Counted from the stretch's first letter, positions 1-7,065 are shown. The stretch: DNA of 8,812 nt from an uncultured Lachnospiraceae bacterium (GCA_910584585.1 CAJUBP010000014.1:85728-94539), one strand, 5' to 3'. Made by a program: numbers and translations. Notes: a model not told the origin generated them from the sequence alone.

Positions 1-1
1 G

Positions 2-52
2 CCGGGAGGAGTCCTGATGGTTGACTCGGAGGGACCCGGTCAAGAATTGTGA
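2..52 (+). other. possible C-terminal tail of an upstream gene
   Basis: The frame beginning at base 2 stays open for 16 codons and ends at a TGA at 50-52, reading ...VLMVDSEGPGQEL. The other two plus frames stop at bases 15-17 and 22-24. It could be the last residues of a gene entering from outside the window, 30 bp before the next start. Sixteen codons are too few to show coding capacity and I do not recognise the family. Confidence 0.2.
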
Positions 53-82
53 GTTTCCACAACATAGAAAGCAGGTGATTGT

Positions 83-271
83 ATGCTGACTGCAGCGGAT
101 ATCATAAAAGATTATGTTACAGAATTTTCCAGATTACAGGATTGGATGATTCCAATTAAAAAAACGAATCCAGAAACATACAATTCAATGCATAAAAGGT
201 ACATTGAATTAAAAGTTACATTGTCAAGTTTGGGTGTCAATCTGACAGAGCTTGACCGTATTAAAGAATAA
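83..271 (+). CDS. 62-aa hypothetical protein
   Basis: Small soluble protein of unknown function. The ATG at 83 is preceded four bases upstream by AGGTGATT (73-80), which matches the extended anti-Shine-Dalgarno sequence well, so the start is well supported. The protein has no signal peptide or membrane segment. Its residues suggest two or three amphipathic helices (about 3-22 and 30-60), rich in Lys, Glu, Leu and Ile, with no cysteines or obvious catalytic motif. It is followed 24 bp later by a strong terminator, so it is either a single gene or the last gene of an operon running in from the left. Small helical proteins of this kind are common in conjugative elements of Clostridia, but I cannot name a family. 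Codon usage is AT-rich compared with the adjacent minus-strand genes. Confidence 0.6.
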   Translation: MLTAADIIKDYVTEFSRLQDWMIPIKKTNPETYNSMHKRYIELKVTLSSLGVNLTELDRIKE

Positions 272-295
272 AACGGAATAACCGATAATCAAACC

Positions 296-342
296 AAAAG
301 GCGTAAAGTCTTTCTGGAATCATATAGACTTTGCGCCTTTTT
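296..342. terminator. bidirectional rho-independent terminator
   Basis: A 16-bp stem (296-311 with 326-341) contains one G-U wobble, encloses a 14-nt loop and is flanked by A-runs on one side and T-runs on the other. It can therefore terminate both the plus-strand 62-aa gene (stop at 271) and the convergent minus-strand ABC gene (stop at 381). Confidence 0.85.
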
Positions 343-380
343 AATTGGAAACGGCAGATGCCGTTCATTTTCCCAATGTC

Positions 381-1571
381 TCAATCAACCCGGACCAAAG
401 AAGAAAGCTCCCCTTTCCTCCCCATCAATTCCTCAAATTTCCCAACCTCCTGCACCCTCCCATGTTTCATCACAACAATCTGATCATACTGCCTCAGCAG
501 CAGCTGATTCATATTATGCGAAACAACAATCCTCGTCAGCTTCTTCATCTGCAGAATCTCATTCATAATATGAAAGGCGGTTTCAGCGTCCAGCGCGGCG
601 TCAGCCTCATCAGCAATCAGCACAGAAGCATCCTTTAAGAAACACCTTGCAATGGATATCCGCTGTTTTTCCCCGCCGGAAAGGCAGCCGCCGCCCTCCC
701 CGCAGAGGTAACCGCCGCCTTTGCGTTCCATAAGCTCCGACAGCCCTGCCTGTTTTACGGCTTCTCTTACCCTGCTTTCCGGAAACTCCTGAAACATGGT
801 AATATTATCCAGGATCGCCGCGTCAAACAGAAAGACATCCTGGGGGATTTCGGAGACGCAGGCGCGGAGGGATTCCCGGTCTATGGCATGGGCGTCCACG
901 CCATTATAGGAAACCAACCCGGAATAATCGTAAAGATCTGCCAGAATCAGGCGGAGCAGAGTTGTCTTTCCGCTGCCTGATTCTCCCACAATGGCATAGC
1001 TTTTTCCCTGATGAAACTTAAGGGAAATGTCCTTTAGCACTGGGCGGTTTTCATAGCTGAAAGACACATTTTCCAGGGATATGGTATGAATCGGGCCTGC
1101 AATCCGAACCGGAGACGTTGGCTTTACAGGAGGTTTGGAGGGCATGCCGCCAATGGCTTTCTGCGAAAGGAGGGTCGGAAGCGCCGGCCGTTCTGGCTGT
1201 TTGGGCAGCGTCGCCGCCTCTGCCTTTTCAATGAGCGCGCCGGCGGCTTTTTGGCCGGCAATCAGCTCAGGCAGGCAGCGGATGGGATTTGCCAACTGCC
1301 CTAAGAGGCTTACAAAAGCGATTAATGTTCCGGCTGTCACGCCTTTGCCGGCTGCGGCGAGCCAGCCGCCAATCAGAAAAATTCCAAGCTGGGAACTGAC
1401 GCTGCCCAGCGCGGACCATAACCGGACACGGCCTTCGGCGATGTTCTTTCTGTATTTGGCCTGTTCCAGAGCCTGGTTTTGTTTTGCGTGGAGATTTTCT
1501 GCTATTTGCTCCGCATGCGGCAGGATGTGTCTGCGCAATGGATGACTGGAAGAGCAGTTCTCCACATTCAT
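381..1571 (-). CDS. 5'-truncated ABC exporter (last two TM helices plus complete ATPase domain)
   Basis: Remnant of a fused membrane/ATPase half-transporter of the ABC exporter type. The longest frame is 396 codons, whereas intact members are about 570-600. Residues about 52-74 and 79-99 resemble the last two transmembrane helices. Residues 160-396 are a complete nucleotide-binding domain: Walker A GESGSGKT (196-203), Q-loop Gln243, signature LSGGEKQR (297-304), Walker B ending Asp321-Glu322, and the H-loop His352. The first four helices and the first ~200 residues are missing. The sequence upstream of about 1511-1550 belongs to the XRE gene in another frame, so the first ~15-20 residues of this frame are probably not native. 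No convincing ribosome binding site precedes the ATG at 1571. Substrate is unknown. The ATPase motifs are intact, so the loss is recent or the domain is still made, but export activity is not expected without the missing helices. Confidence 0.7.
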   Translation of the reverse strand: MNVENCSSSHPLRRHILPHAEQIAENLHAKQNQALEQAKYRKNIAEGRVRLWSALGSVSSQLGIFLIGGWLAAAGKGVTAGTLIAFVSLLGQLANPIRCLPELIAGQKAAGALIEKAEAATLPKQPERPALPTLLSQKAIGGMPSKPPVKPTSPVRIAGPIHTISLENVSFSYENRPVLKDISLKFHQGKSYAIVGESGSGKTTLLRLILADLYDYSGLVSYNGVDAHAIDRESLRACVSEIPQDVFLFDAAILDNITMFQEFPESRVREAVKQAGLSELMERKGGGYLCGEGGGCLSGGEKQRISIARCFLKDASVLIADEADAALDAETAFHIMNEILQMKKLTRIVVSHNMNQLLLRQYDQIVVMKHGRVQEVGKFEELMGRKGELSSLVRVD

Positions 1572-1902
1572 ATAACACGTCGCTCTGATAAGGGAATTTC
1601 TGAAGGGCTGTTTTTACTTCCGCAAGTCCCTCGTCATAGCGGCGTTCCCCACGCAAGGCTTTCAACCGTCTGACGGTTTGTCCGGCGCTGCTTTGCTTCC
1701 ACTGGTACCCTAAAAGCGCGTCCACTGATTCCTGGAAGAAGTCGGCCAGCGCGGCGACCATTTCGATATCCGGATAAGAATTTCCGCTTTCCCATTTTGA
1801 CACTGTGCCCACGGAAACGCCCATTGCTTCCGCCAATTGTTCCTGGGTAAATCCGCATTTTTTTCTGCGGGCTTTTATATTTTGTGACAATTTAAGTTCC
1901 AT
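1267..1902 (-). CDS. truncated XRE-family transcriptional regulator
   Basis: DNA-binding regulator with an N-terminal Cro/C1-type helix-turn-helix (residues about 5-60; FTQEQLAEAMGVSVGTVSKW is the core). The linker ends ...VDALLG, and a helical segment at 75-118 resembles the start of the TPR-like C-terminal region of larger XRE regulators. The start at 1902 has GGAG eight bases upstream and a good promoter. Homology stops near residue 118-125 (about base 1550-1530). From there the frame runs out of phase through the transmembrane part of the ABC gene, giving a basic, low-complexity tail typical of a wrong frame, and stops at 1267. The likely intact protein would be much longer (commonly 350-400 aa in this class). 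In an intact locus such a regulator would sit beside and control an ABC exporter, which fits the joined remnant. The HTH could still bind DNA. Confidence 0.65.
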   Translation of the reverse strand: MELKLSQNIKARRKKCGFTQEQLAEAMGVSVGTVSKWESGNSYPDIEMVAALADFFQESVDALLGYQWKQSSAGQTVRRLKALRGERRYDEGLAEVKTALQKFPYQSDVLYECGELLFQSSIAQTHPAACGANSRKSPRKTKPGSGTGQIQKEHRRRPCPVMVRAGQRQFPAWNFSDWRLARRSRQRRDSRNINRFCKPLRAVGKSHPLPA

Positions 1903-1945
1903 AGATCAGACTCCGTTTCTTATTTGTTTCGAGATTACTCCCGAG

Positions 1946-1974
1946 GTTAAATATCGCGGTATTCTGCTTGTCAA
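1946..1974 (-). promoter_or_regulatory. promoter of the XRE regulator
   Basis: Minus strand: a perfect TTGACA (1974-1969), a 17-nt spacer and TTTAAC (1951-1946) as a 4/6 -10 element, placed about 44 bases before the start codon at 1902. Sequence match only; no start-site data. Confidence 0.55.
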
Positions 1975-2030
1975 ATCTCCGTCTGCCGCAATATTTAATC
2001 ACTGGAGTGATAAAAACAGTATATTCCTGT

Positions 2031-2058
2031 TTGCGGCTGGTGAACAGACCGCAATTTT
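2031..2058 (+). terminator. terminator-like hairpin upstream of the nuclease gene
   Basis: TTGCGGCTG (2031-2039) pairs with CAG-A-CCGCAA (2045-2054) around a GTGAA loop with a single bulged A, and is followed by TTTT. It looks like a short rho-independent terminator on the plus strand, but no plus-strand gene lies just upstream. It may be a remnant or block read-through into the next promoter. Confidence 0.3.
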
Positions 2059-2126
2059 CGCATTTTGATAAAATAATTTTCGAATCAGGAAAATTCGTTA
2101 TTGATACAGGAAATGGAATCGGCGGC

Positions 2127-2155
2127 TTTACAGTTCAGAAAAAATCCCTTATAAT
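2127..2155 (+). promoter_or_regulatory. promoter of the AAA-ATPase/nuclease gene
   Basis: TTTACA (2127-2132), 17-nt spacer, perfect TATAAT (2150-2155). The expected start site near 2162 gives a leader of about 35 bases carrying the AAGGGGTGG ribosome binding site (2179-2187 region). This is one of the best sigma-70/SigA matches in the window. Upstream lie two direct copies of AATTTTCG (2053-2060 and 2075-2082) and the inverted pair CGAAT/ATTCG (2081-2085, 2093-2097), possible regulator sites. Confidence 0.7.
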
Positions 2156-2195
2156 GATGGCAGCTTAGAAATAATGTAAGGGGTGGAATGAAGCG

Positions 2196-3755
2196 ATGAT
2201 AAAACAAAAAAAGTTTAATATTACAGGGATCTGCGTTCCTGATTTGCATTATATGGTAGATACCGGAGATAAACTGAATGAGATTATTCATGATTATATT
2301 GAATGTGATGAATACTTTATGATTAACCGGGCCAGGCAATATGGAAAATCTACAACGCTGGAATTATTGTATGCCCGTCTGAAGAGAGATTATATTGTCT
2401 TGGATATCAGTTTTGAAGCGGCAGAAGACTGCTTTGCTTCTGTGTCCGCCATGGTCCGGGGGGTTGTTAACAAAATTTCCAGGGCACTGGCTGAGAATGA
2501 TGTGCCGGATAGTCTGACAGAGATTTGGAATGAGCCTGTTGCGGAAGAGCTGCCTTTGGATTCGCTGAGTGTGAAAATTTCCAGATTTTGCAGAGCCAGT
2601 GAGAAGGAAGTTATTTTTATGGTAGATGAGGTGGATAAAGCAGCGGATAACCAGATATTTCTCAGTTTTTTAGGATTGCTCAGGGAGAAATACTTAAAAC
2701 GCAGCGCAGGGCGTGATTGTACCTTCAAAAGTGTGATCTTAGCCGGGGTTTATGATATTAAGAATTTGAAAATGAAGCTGCATCCGGGACAAATGAGCCA
2801 TTATAACAGTCCGTGGAATATTGCGGCAGATTTTCAGGTGAATATGAGTTTTTCAGCGGCGGGCATTGAGAAAATGCTGGCAGAGTATGAGGAAGACCGG
2901 GAAACTGGCATGAATGTGGCAGAGATGTCTGAGTTGATCTTTGACTATACTTCTGGTTATCCGTTTTTGGTTTCGTATCTCTGCAAATTGTTGGATGAGA
3001 AGGGATATTCATGGACCAGGGAGGGACTTCAGGAAGCCGTAAAAATATTAGTGAAAGGCCCTAATACCTTGTATGATGATATGATAAAACAGGTAACAGA
3101 GTATCAGGAACTCAGCATAATGCTGCAAAATATTCTTTTTCGGGGAATGGAATATCCTTATCATGAGTACAACAAAGTGATAAATATTGGGAAAATGCTG
3201 GGATTTATGGAAGATAAAGAAGGGATTGCGGCGGTATCTAACAGGATCTTTGAGATGCAGCTTTATAGTTATTTTTTAGCAGAGGAATTTTCAAAAAATT
3301 TGGTGTTAGACAGCCAGATTCCGGATAAAAATCAATTTATCCAAAATGGTATGCTGGATATGGATATGGTTATGTGTAAATTTTATGAATATTATAATTC
3401 ATTGTATCGTCAGGAAGATGAAAAATTTGTGGAAGAGCATGGCAGGAAAATGTTTTTGATTTATCTGAAACCAATTATCAACGGCATAGGCAACTTTTAT
3501 ATTGAAGCTGAAACAAGGGATAAGACGCGGACGGATATTGTAGTGGATTACCGGGGGCAGCAGTATATTATTGAAACAAAGATATGGAGGGGAAAAGCGT
3601 ATCACGCGGATGGAGAAGAACAGCTTTGGAATTATTTAGAGCAGTATCATCTGGAAAAAGGCTATATGTTGATTTTCAATTTTAACAGAAAGAAGAACGC
3701 AGGTATCAGAGAAATAGTTTATAAAGGAAAAATAATTTTAGAGGCAGTAGTGTAA
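2196..3755 (+). CDS. AAA-ATPase-like protein with C-terminal PD-(D/E)XK nuclease domain
   Basis: A 519-residue two-domain protein matching the architecture of the AAA-ATPase-like family (Pfam AAA-ATPase_like) joined to a PDDEXK_9 domain (former DUF1703). The N-terminal ATPase has a P-loop NRARQYGKSTT (Gly50-Lys51-Ser52; the first glycine of the classical P-loop is absent, as is usual for this family, where RPRRFGKS is common) and a Walker B FMVDEVD (Asp144-Glu145). The C-terminus has the nuclease core: Asp447 in TDIVV, Glu460-x-Lys462 in IIETKIW, and a QxxxY motif (Gln476, Tyr480), so the catalytic set looks intact. No membrane segment or signal is seen. The start has AAGGGGTGG about ten bases upstream and a strong promoter. 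Base composition (roughly 40% GC by eye) is lower than recQ and the XRE/ABC genes, suggesting separate acquisition. The family is abundant in gut bacteria, but its cellular role is not settled; DNA cleavage or defence is inference. The gene lies 42 bp upstream of recQ. Confidence 0.85.
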   Translation: MIKQKKFNITGICVPDLHYMVDTGDKLNEIIHDYIECDEYFMINRARQYGKSTTLELLYARLKRDYIVLDISFEAAEDCFASVSAMVRGVVNKISRALAENDVPDSLTEIWNEPVAEELPLDSLSVKISRFCRASEKEVIFMVDEVDKAADNQIFLSFLGLLREKYLKRSAGRDCTFKSVILAGVYDIKNLKMKLHPGQMSHYNSPWNIAADFQVNMSFSAAGIEKMLAEYEEDRETGMNVAEMSELIFDYTSGYPFLVSYLCKLLDEKGYSWTREGLQEAVKILVKGPNTLYDDMIKQVTEYQELSIMLQNILFRGMEYPYHEYNKVINIGKMLGFMEDKEGIAAVSNRIFEMQLYSYFLAEEFSKNLVLDSQIPDKNQFIQNGMLDMDMVMCKFYEYYNSLYRQEDEKFVEEHGRKMFLIYLKPIINGIGNFYIEAETRDKTRTDIVVDYRGQQYIIETKIWRGKAYHADGEEQLWNYLEQYHLEKGYMLIFNFNRKKNAGIREIVYKGKIILEAVV

Positions 3756-3797
3756 AAATTGCTGGAATGTGTTTGAAAGGAAGGAAATCCACACGAT

Positions 3798-6059
3798 ATG
3801 AATAAATATGAAATTTTAAAAAGATACTTCGGCTACAGCCAGTTCCGGGAAGGACAGGAAACGCTGAGCGACGCCATTCTCTCGGGGCGGGACGCGCTGG
3901 GGGTTATGCCCACCGGCGCGGGCAAGTCCCTGTGCTATCAGATACCGGCGCTTTTACTGCCCGGCATTACCATTGTCATTTCACCTCTCATTTCTCTTAT
4001 GAAAGATCAGGTTCAGACGCTGAATCAGGCAGGAATCCATGCCGCGTACATCAACAGTTCCTTAACAGAAAATCAAATCGCGAAAGCCCTAAAGCTTGCC
4101 GCAAGGGGCACCTATAAGATTATCTACGCAGCGCCGGAACGGCTGGAAACTTATGGCTTTCTGGAATTTGCCAGGCAGGCGGAAATCTCCATGCTTACGG
4201 TGGACGAGGCCCATTGCATTTCCCAGTGGGGACAGGATTTTCGGCCCAGCTATTTAAAGATTGTCCAGTTTCTGCGGCAGCTGGAAAAACGCCCCATTGT
4301 CAGCGCGTTTACTGCAACCGCCACAGAGCATGTCAGGGAGGACATTGTCTGCGTCCTGGGATTGGATCAGCCGGAATTTCTGGTGACCGGTTTTGACCGG
4401 AAAAATCTGTATTTTGCGGTGGAAACACCCAGACAGAAAGACAGGTTTGTGTTAGATTACATAAAAGCCCATCCCGAAGACAGCGGCATTATCTATTGTT
4501 CCACCCGGAAAAATGTGGACGCCCTTTTTGAAAAAATGCAGGATTTATCCATCCCATCGGCCAGATACCATGCCGGAATGGGGCAGGAAGACCGCCGGCA
4601 GAGCCAGGAGGATTTTGTATATGACAGATGTCCTGTGATGGCGGCTACCAATGCCTTCGGCATGGGGATTGATAAATCCAATGTCCGGTATGTTATCCAC
4701 TACAATATGCCCCAGAGCATGGAAAATTACTATCAGGAGGCAGGCAGGGCCGGACGTGACGGAGAAGGGGCGGAATGCATTCTGCTGTATTCGCCTCAGG
4801 ATGTGATCATCAACCAGTTTTTGATTGAAAACAAGGAAGAGAACCCGGAATTTACGGCAGACGAATTGGCGGCCATCCGGGAGCGGGATCAGGAACGGCT
4901 GCGGATCATGAATTACTATTGTCTGACGGCAAAGTGCCTGCGGGCCTATATCTTAAATTATTTCGGTGAGCAAAGCTTAGGGGACTGCCAGAACTGCGGC
5001 AATTGCCGGAAAGAATATGAAGAAACGGATCGGACAGCGGAGGCTATGGCAATTATTTCCTGCGTGCGGGAATTTCGGGGCAGATACGGCGTCAATGTGA
5101 CGGCAGGCACCCTGGCGGGAGAGAACCGGGCAAAGCTGCGGGAATACGGAGTGGCCGCCTATGCTTCCTACGGAAGCCTGAAAGATCTGGGAGAGCAGAG
5201 AGTCAAAGGCCTGATCAATCAGATGCTGGCAGAGGGGTATCTGGCAGTTACAAAGGACAAGTATGCTTTGTTAAGGCTGACAGGCAAGTCGGAGGAAATC
5301 GCCCAGGGGAACCAGGCGTTTATGGTAAGGGAAGTGAAAGAGGAATTCCCACAGCCAGCGAAAAGTTCCGCTTCTTCCGCCTCCAGGCGCAAATCTGATA
5401 TTCTCAATTCCAAAGGATTAGAATTGTTTGACCGGCTGCGGGGCCTGCGCAGCGAGATTGCAAAGCGGGAAGGAATGCCGCCCTATATTATCTTTTCAGA
5501 CAAAACGCTGGTGGATATGTGTATCCGCCTTCCCTTTCGCCGGGAAGAAATGCTGGAAGTAAACGGTGTGGGAGAGCATAAATTTGAAAAGTACGGAGAG
5601 CCATTTTTAGAGGAAATCAGAACCTTTACCGGAGAGAGAAAAGAAAAGCTGTTTTTCGGAGAACAAGAGGAAGCGGAAACCAGAAACCAGCCTGGATATT
5701 CTGGAAGAAAGAGGGCGAAACCGGGAAAATCAGACTTTTTCCTTTCCCGGGAACAGGCGGAGCAATTCCCGTACGCAGAAAAATACCTTGCGCCGGAGCT
5801 TGCAGCGCGGCTCAATGAGCTGCGGGACATAGATACTGTGAAAAAGACCTCGGGAGCCGAGATTATCCGCCGTTCCCAGGAACGGGGCCTGTCTGAAGAA
5901 AGGCTTGTGGATGGAATGCGGCGTAAATTTGTCACGGAAAAAGGAGAAGAAGCGGGGCTTTTCCTGGGAACCAGAATCAGCCAGAAGGGAACGGAGTATG
6001 AGGATATTTATTATGATGAGGAAGCGCAGAAGATGGTGCTAGAGTGGTTTGTGCAGTAG
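3798..6059 (+). CDS. recQ: ATP-dependent DNA helicase RecQ
   Basis: Superfamily 2 helicase that unwinds DNA 3' to 5' in recombination and fork repair. In order: Q-motif (FGYSQFREGQ, Gln20), motif I MPTGAGKS (37-44), DEAH box (136-139), the RecQ-specific aromatic-rich loop SQWGQDFRP (142-150), motif III TATAT (172-176), motif VI QEAGRAGRDG (313-322), the zinc cysteines Cys380, Cys397, Cys400 and Cys403, an RQC-like winged-helix region (about 410-500) and an HRDC domain (about 538-610). At 753 residues it is longer than the usual ~600. The extra part is a charged linker (about 611-650) and a helical module (about 650-753) that I do not recognise. A ribosome binding site (AAGGAAGGAAA region, 3777-3787) precedes the ATG by about 11 bases. 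No terminator lies between it and the upstream nuclease gene, so co-transcription is likely. Confidence 0.95.
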   Translation: MNKYEILKRYFGYSQFREGQETLSDAILSGRDALGVMPTGAGKSLCYQIPALLLPGITIVISPLISLMKDQVQTLNQAGIHAAYINSSLTENQIAKALKLAARGTYKIIYAAPERLETYGFLEFARQAEISMLTVDEAHCISQWGQDFRPSYLKIVQFLRQLEKRPIVSAFTATATEHVREDIVCVLGLDQPEFLVTGFDRKNLYFAVETPRQKDRFVLDYIKAHPEDSGIIYCSTRKNVDALFEKMQDLSIPSARYHAGMGQEDRRQSQEDFVYDRCPVMAATNAFGMGIDKSNVRYVIHYNMPQSMENYYQEAGRAGRDGEGAECILLYSPQDVIINQFLIENKEENPEFTADELAAIRERDQERLRIMNYYCLTAKCLRAYILNYFGEQSLGDCQNCGNCRKEYEETDRTAEAMAIISCVREFRGRYGVNVTAGTLAGENRAKLREYGVAAYASYGSLKDLGEQRVKGLINQMLAEGYLAVTKDKYALLRLTGKSEEIAQGNQAFMVREVKEEFPQPAKSSASSASRRKSDILNSKGLELFDRLRGLRSEIAKREGMPPYIIFSDKTLVDMCIRLPFRREEMLEVNGVGEHKFEKYGEPFLEEIRTFTGERKEKLFFGEQEEAETRNQPGYSGRKRAKPGKSDFFLSREQAEQFPYAEKYLAPELAARLNELRDIDTVKKTSGAEIIRRSQERGLSEERLVDGMRRKFVTEKGEEAGLFLGTRISQKGTEYEDIYYDEEAQKMVLEWFVQ

Positions 6060-6139
6060 AGAATAAAAGGTGAAATAGTATACATGAAAAATCCACACTT
6101 GAAGTTCTGACGTAATTAGCTATATTGAACATGAAGAAA

Positions 6140-6208
6140 GGGGCTGTCGGGAAATAGATAGTCCTACACAGGGGCGGACGTGATTCATGCAAATCATACC
6201 AGCCCCTG
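6140..6208 (+). repeat. overlapping inverted repeats forming alternative hairpins
   Basis: The segment around 6200-6208 can pair in two exclusive ways. CAGCCCCT (6200-6207) is the exact complement of AGGGGCTG (6140-6147). GCCCCTG (6202-6208) is also the exact complement of CAGGGGC (6169-6175), and that hairpin is extended by TGATT/AATCA (6181-6185, 6192-6196) around a CATGCA loop. It lies 80-150 bases after the recQ stop. It may be the recQ 3' terminator region, an attenuator, or a decayed mobile-element end. Confidence 0.45.
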
Positions 6209-6209
6209 A

Positions 6210-6480
6210 AATTTTCCCCAAAAAAGATGGCTAACGACAACCATCTTTTCTCCATTCCATGTTATTACTCCGGATGTACTGGATGAGTTGAATTGCCAGT
6301 TCCTGCGCCGCCTGCAAAAAGAAGACCTGATCACAGTTTTCTACATGATAGAATCCAAAAATTTGAAGGAAAAAGGGAAGAAACGGCTGCTTAGAAAAAA
6401 TGCGCTTTCAAAAATGCAGTTAAGGGGTTTTTGTGCCCTAAAATACATACGGAAAAGCGTCGCTGTCAAGAAAAGGTTTC
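6210..6480 (+). pseudogene. unrecognised reading-frame remnant
   Basis: A plus frame is open from 6210 through this gap with no good start codon or ribosome binding site. It reads TPDVLDELNCQFLRRLQKED followed by LITVFYMIESKNLKE (residues encoded about 6267-6371), then becomes basic and unlike a natural protein, and it finally runs into the antisense of tetR. The helical, charged stretch faintly recalls the C-terminal helix of MarR-type regulators, but I cannot establish that. It may be the broken end of a gene whose upstream part has been lost. Confidence 0.2.
6222..6249 (-). terminator. terminator-like hairpin facing tetR
   Basis: A perfect 9-bp stem AAAAGATGG/CCATCTTTT (6222-6230, 6241-6249) with a 10-nt loop. 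On the minus strand the stem runs into six T, the better orientation, so it could end tetR transcription although it is 240 bases past the tetR stop. It could also stop recQ transcripts on the plus strand. Confidence 0.5.
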
Positions 6481-6489
6481 ATCTGCCGA

Positions 6490-7023
6490 TTATAGTCCTT
6501 GATTTTGGAATAACTGTTTCATTTCTTCTGCGGATTCCTGCATTCCCCTTTGAAACCATACCTCAATCCATCCATACAGGCTGTATGCTGCAAATGCTTT
6601 CGCATAAGCTTCACCCTTCGGCAAATCTGGTTTTAATTCCATAGTGTCCAAAATGACGTCTTTTAACAAATAAATAAGATGCCGTTCATTCAAGAGATGG
6701 TAAAAGGCTCTATGCTGTTCAAAATGTTCAAATATCATTCCGATAGCCGAACTGAGGGGAATGCTGTTATTTTTCTCCCAATCGCTTTTCCACCCATGAA
6801 ACAGTTTATTGATATATGCCTTTAAAATATCTTCCTTGCTGTTGTAATTGCGATAAAAAGAAGCCCGTCCAATGCCTGCATTGTCACATAGTTCGCTGAT
6901 GGAAATATCCTCAATCGCCTTATCTTCCAATAGTGTCAGGAGAGATTCCGTTATATGTTCTATCACATAAATATTTCTTCCCTCATTGCTCATCGGTGAT
7001 ACAATTTTCTTGTTTTGTCTCAT
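6490..7023 (-). CDS. TetR/AcrR-family transcriptional regulator
   Basis: One-component repressor of 177 residues. The N-terminal helix-turn-helix spans about residues 17-62; its core is ISELCDNAGIGRASFYRNYNSK (typed here as ISELCDNAGIG then RASFYRNYNSK), the classic TetR pattern ending in FYxxYxSKEDIL. The rest is an all-helical ligand/dimerisation domain of normal length. I chose the ATG at 7023 because AGGAGG lies seven bases upstream; the earlier in-frame ATG at 7044 has no ribosome binding site and lies within the promoter region. The gene is divergent from a membrane peptide/hydrolase pair, and a quasi-palindrome overlaps both -10 elements. This suggests it represses itself and the hydrolase unit until an effector binds. 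The effector cannot be told from sequence. Confidence 0.88.
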   Translation of the reverse strand: MRQNKKIVSPMSNEGRNIYVIEHITESLLTLLEDKAIEDISISELCDNAGIGRASFYRNYNSKEDILKAYINKLFHGWKSDWEKNNSIPLSSAIGMIFEHFEQHRAFYHLLNERHLIYLLKDVILDTMELKPDLPKGEAYAKAFAAYSLYGWIEVWFQRGMQESAEEMKQLFQNQGL

Positions 7024-7037
7024 TTTTTCTCCTCCTA

Positions 7038-7065
7038 TTGACATTTCACAAACCGCTGATACAAT
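7038..7065 (+). promoter_or_regulatory. promoter of the membrane peptide/hydrolase operon
   Basis: Perfect TTGACA (7038-7043), 16-nt spacer, TACAAT (7060-7065, 5/6). The expected start site near 7072 leaves a leader of about 70 bases before the ATG at 7145. The -10 lies inside the putative TetR operator. Confidence 0.65.

Larger units (their letters stand above)
6060..6489. other. gene-poor gap between recQ and tetR
   Basis: 430 bases with no convincing complete gene. It holds overlapping inverted repeats (6140-6208), a terminator-like hairpin (6222-6249) and a reading-frame remnant (6210-6480), listed separately. Very short frames after 6084 (8 codons, with AAAGGTGAA upstream) and 6131 (8 codons) were seen but are not supported as genes. 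Confidence 0.6.

Noticed and set aside
350..365. Short palindrome AACGGCAGATGCCGTT as a terminator for the ABC gene
   Set aside because: The stem is only 6 bp around a 4-nt loop and no T-run follows on the minus strand. The adjacent hairpin at 296-342 is a far better terminator.
1086..1545. Plus-strand open frames of 72 and 136 codons
   Set aside because: They are antisense to the ABC exporter, whose membrane helices and linker explain the sequence, and they lack ribosome binding sites.
5483..5935. 150-codon minus-strand frame
   Set aside because: It is antisense to recQ, serine/arginine-rich and without start signals.
6420..6440. TTAAGGGG...GCCCTAA imperfect hairpin as the tetR terminator
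   Set aside because: It is a weak, bulged stem with no T-run directly after it on either strand.
6288..6644. 118-codon plus frame starting at TTG
   Set aside because: It has no ribosome binding site, and its 3' half is antisense to the well-supported tetR gene. Only the 5' part is kept, as a remnant.
7024..7044. Earlier in-frame tetR start at 7044
   Set aside because: It has no ribosome binding site and lies in the divergent promoter's -35 region. The ATG at 7023 has AGGAGG at the right distance.
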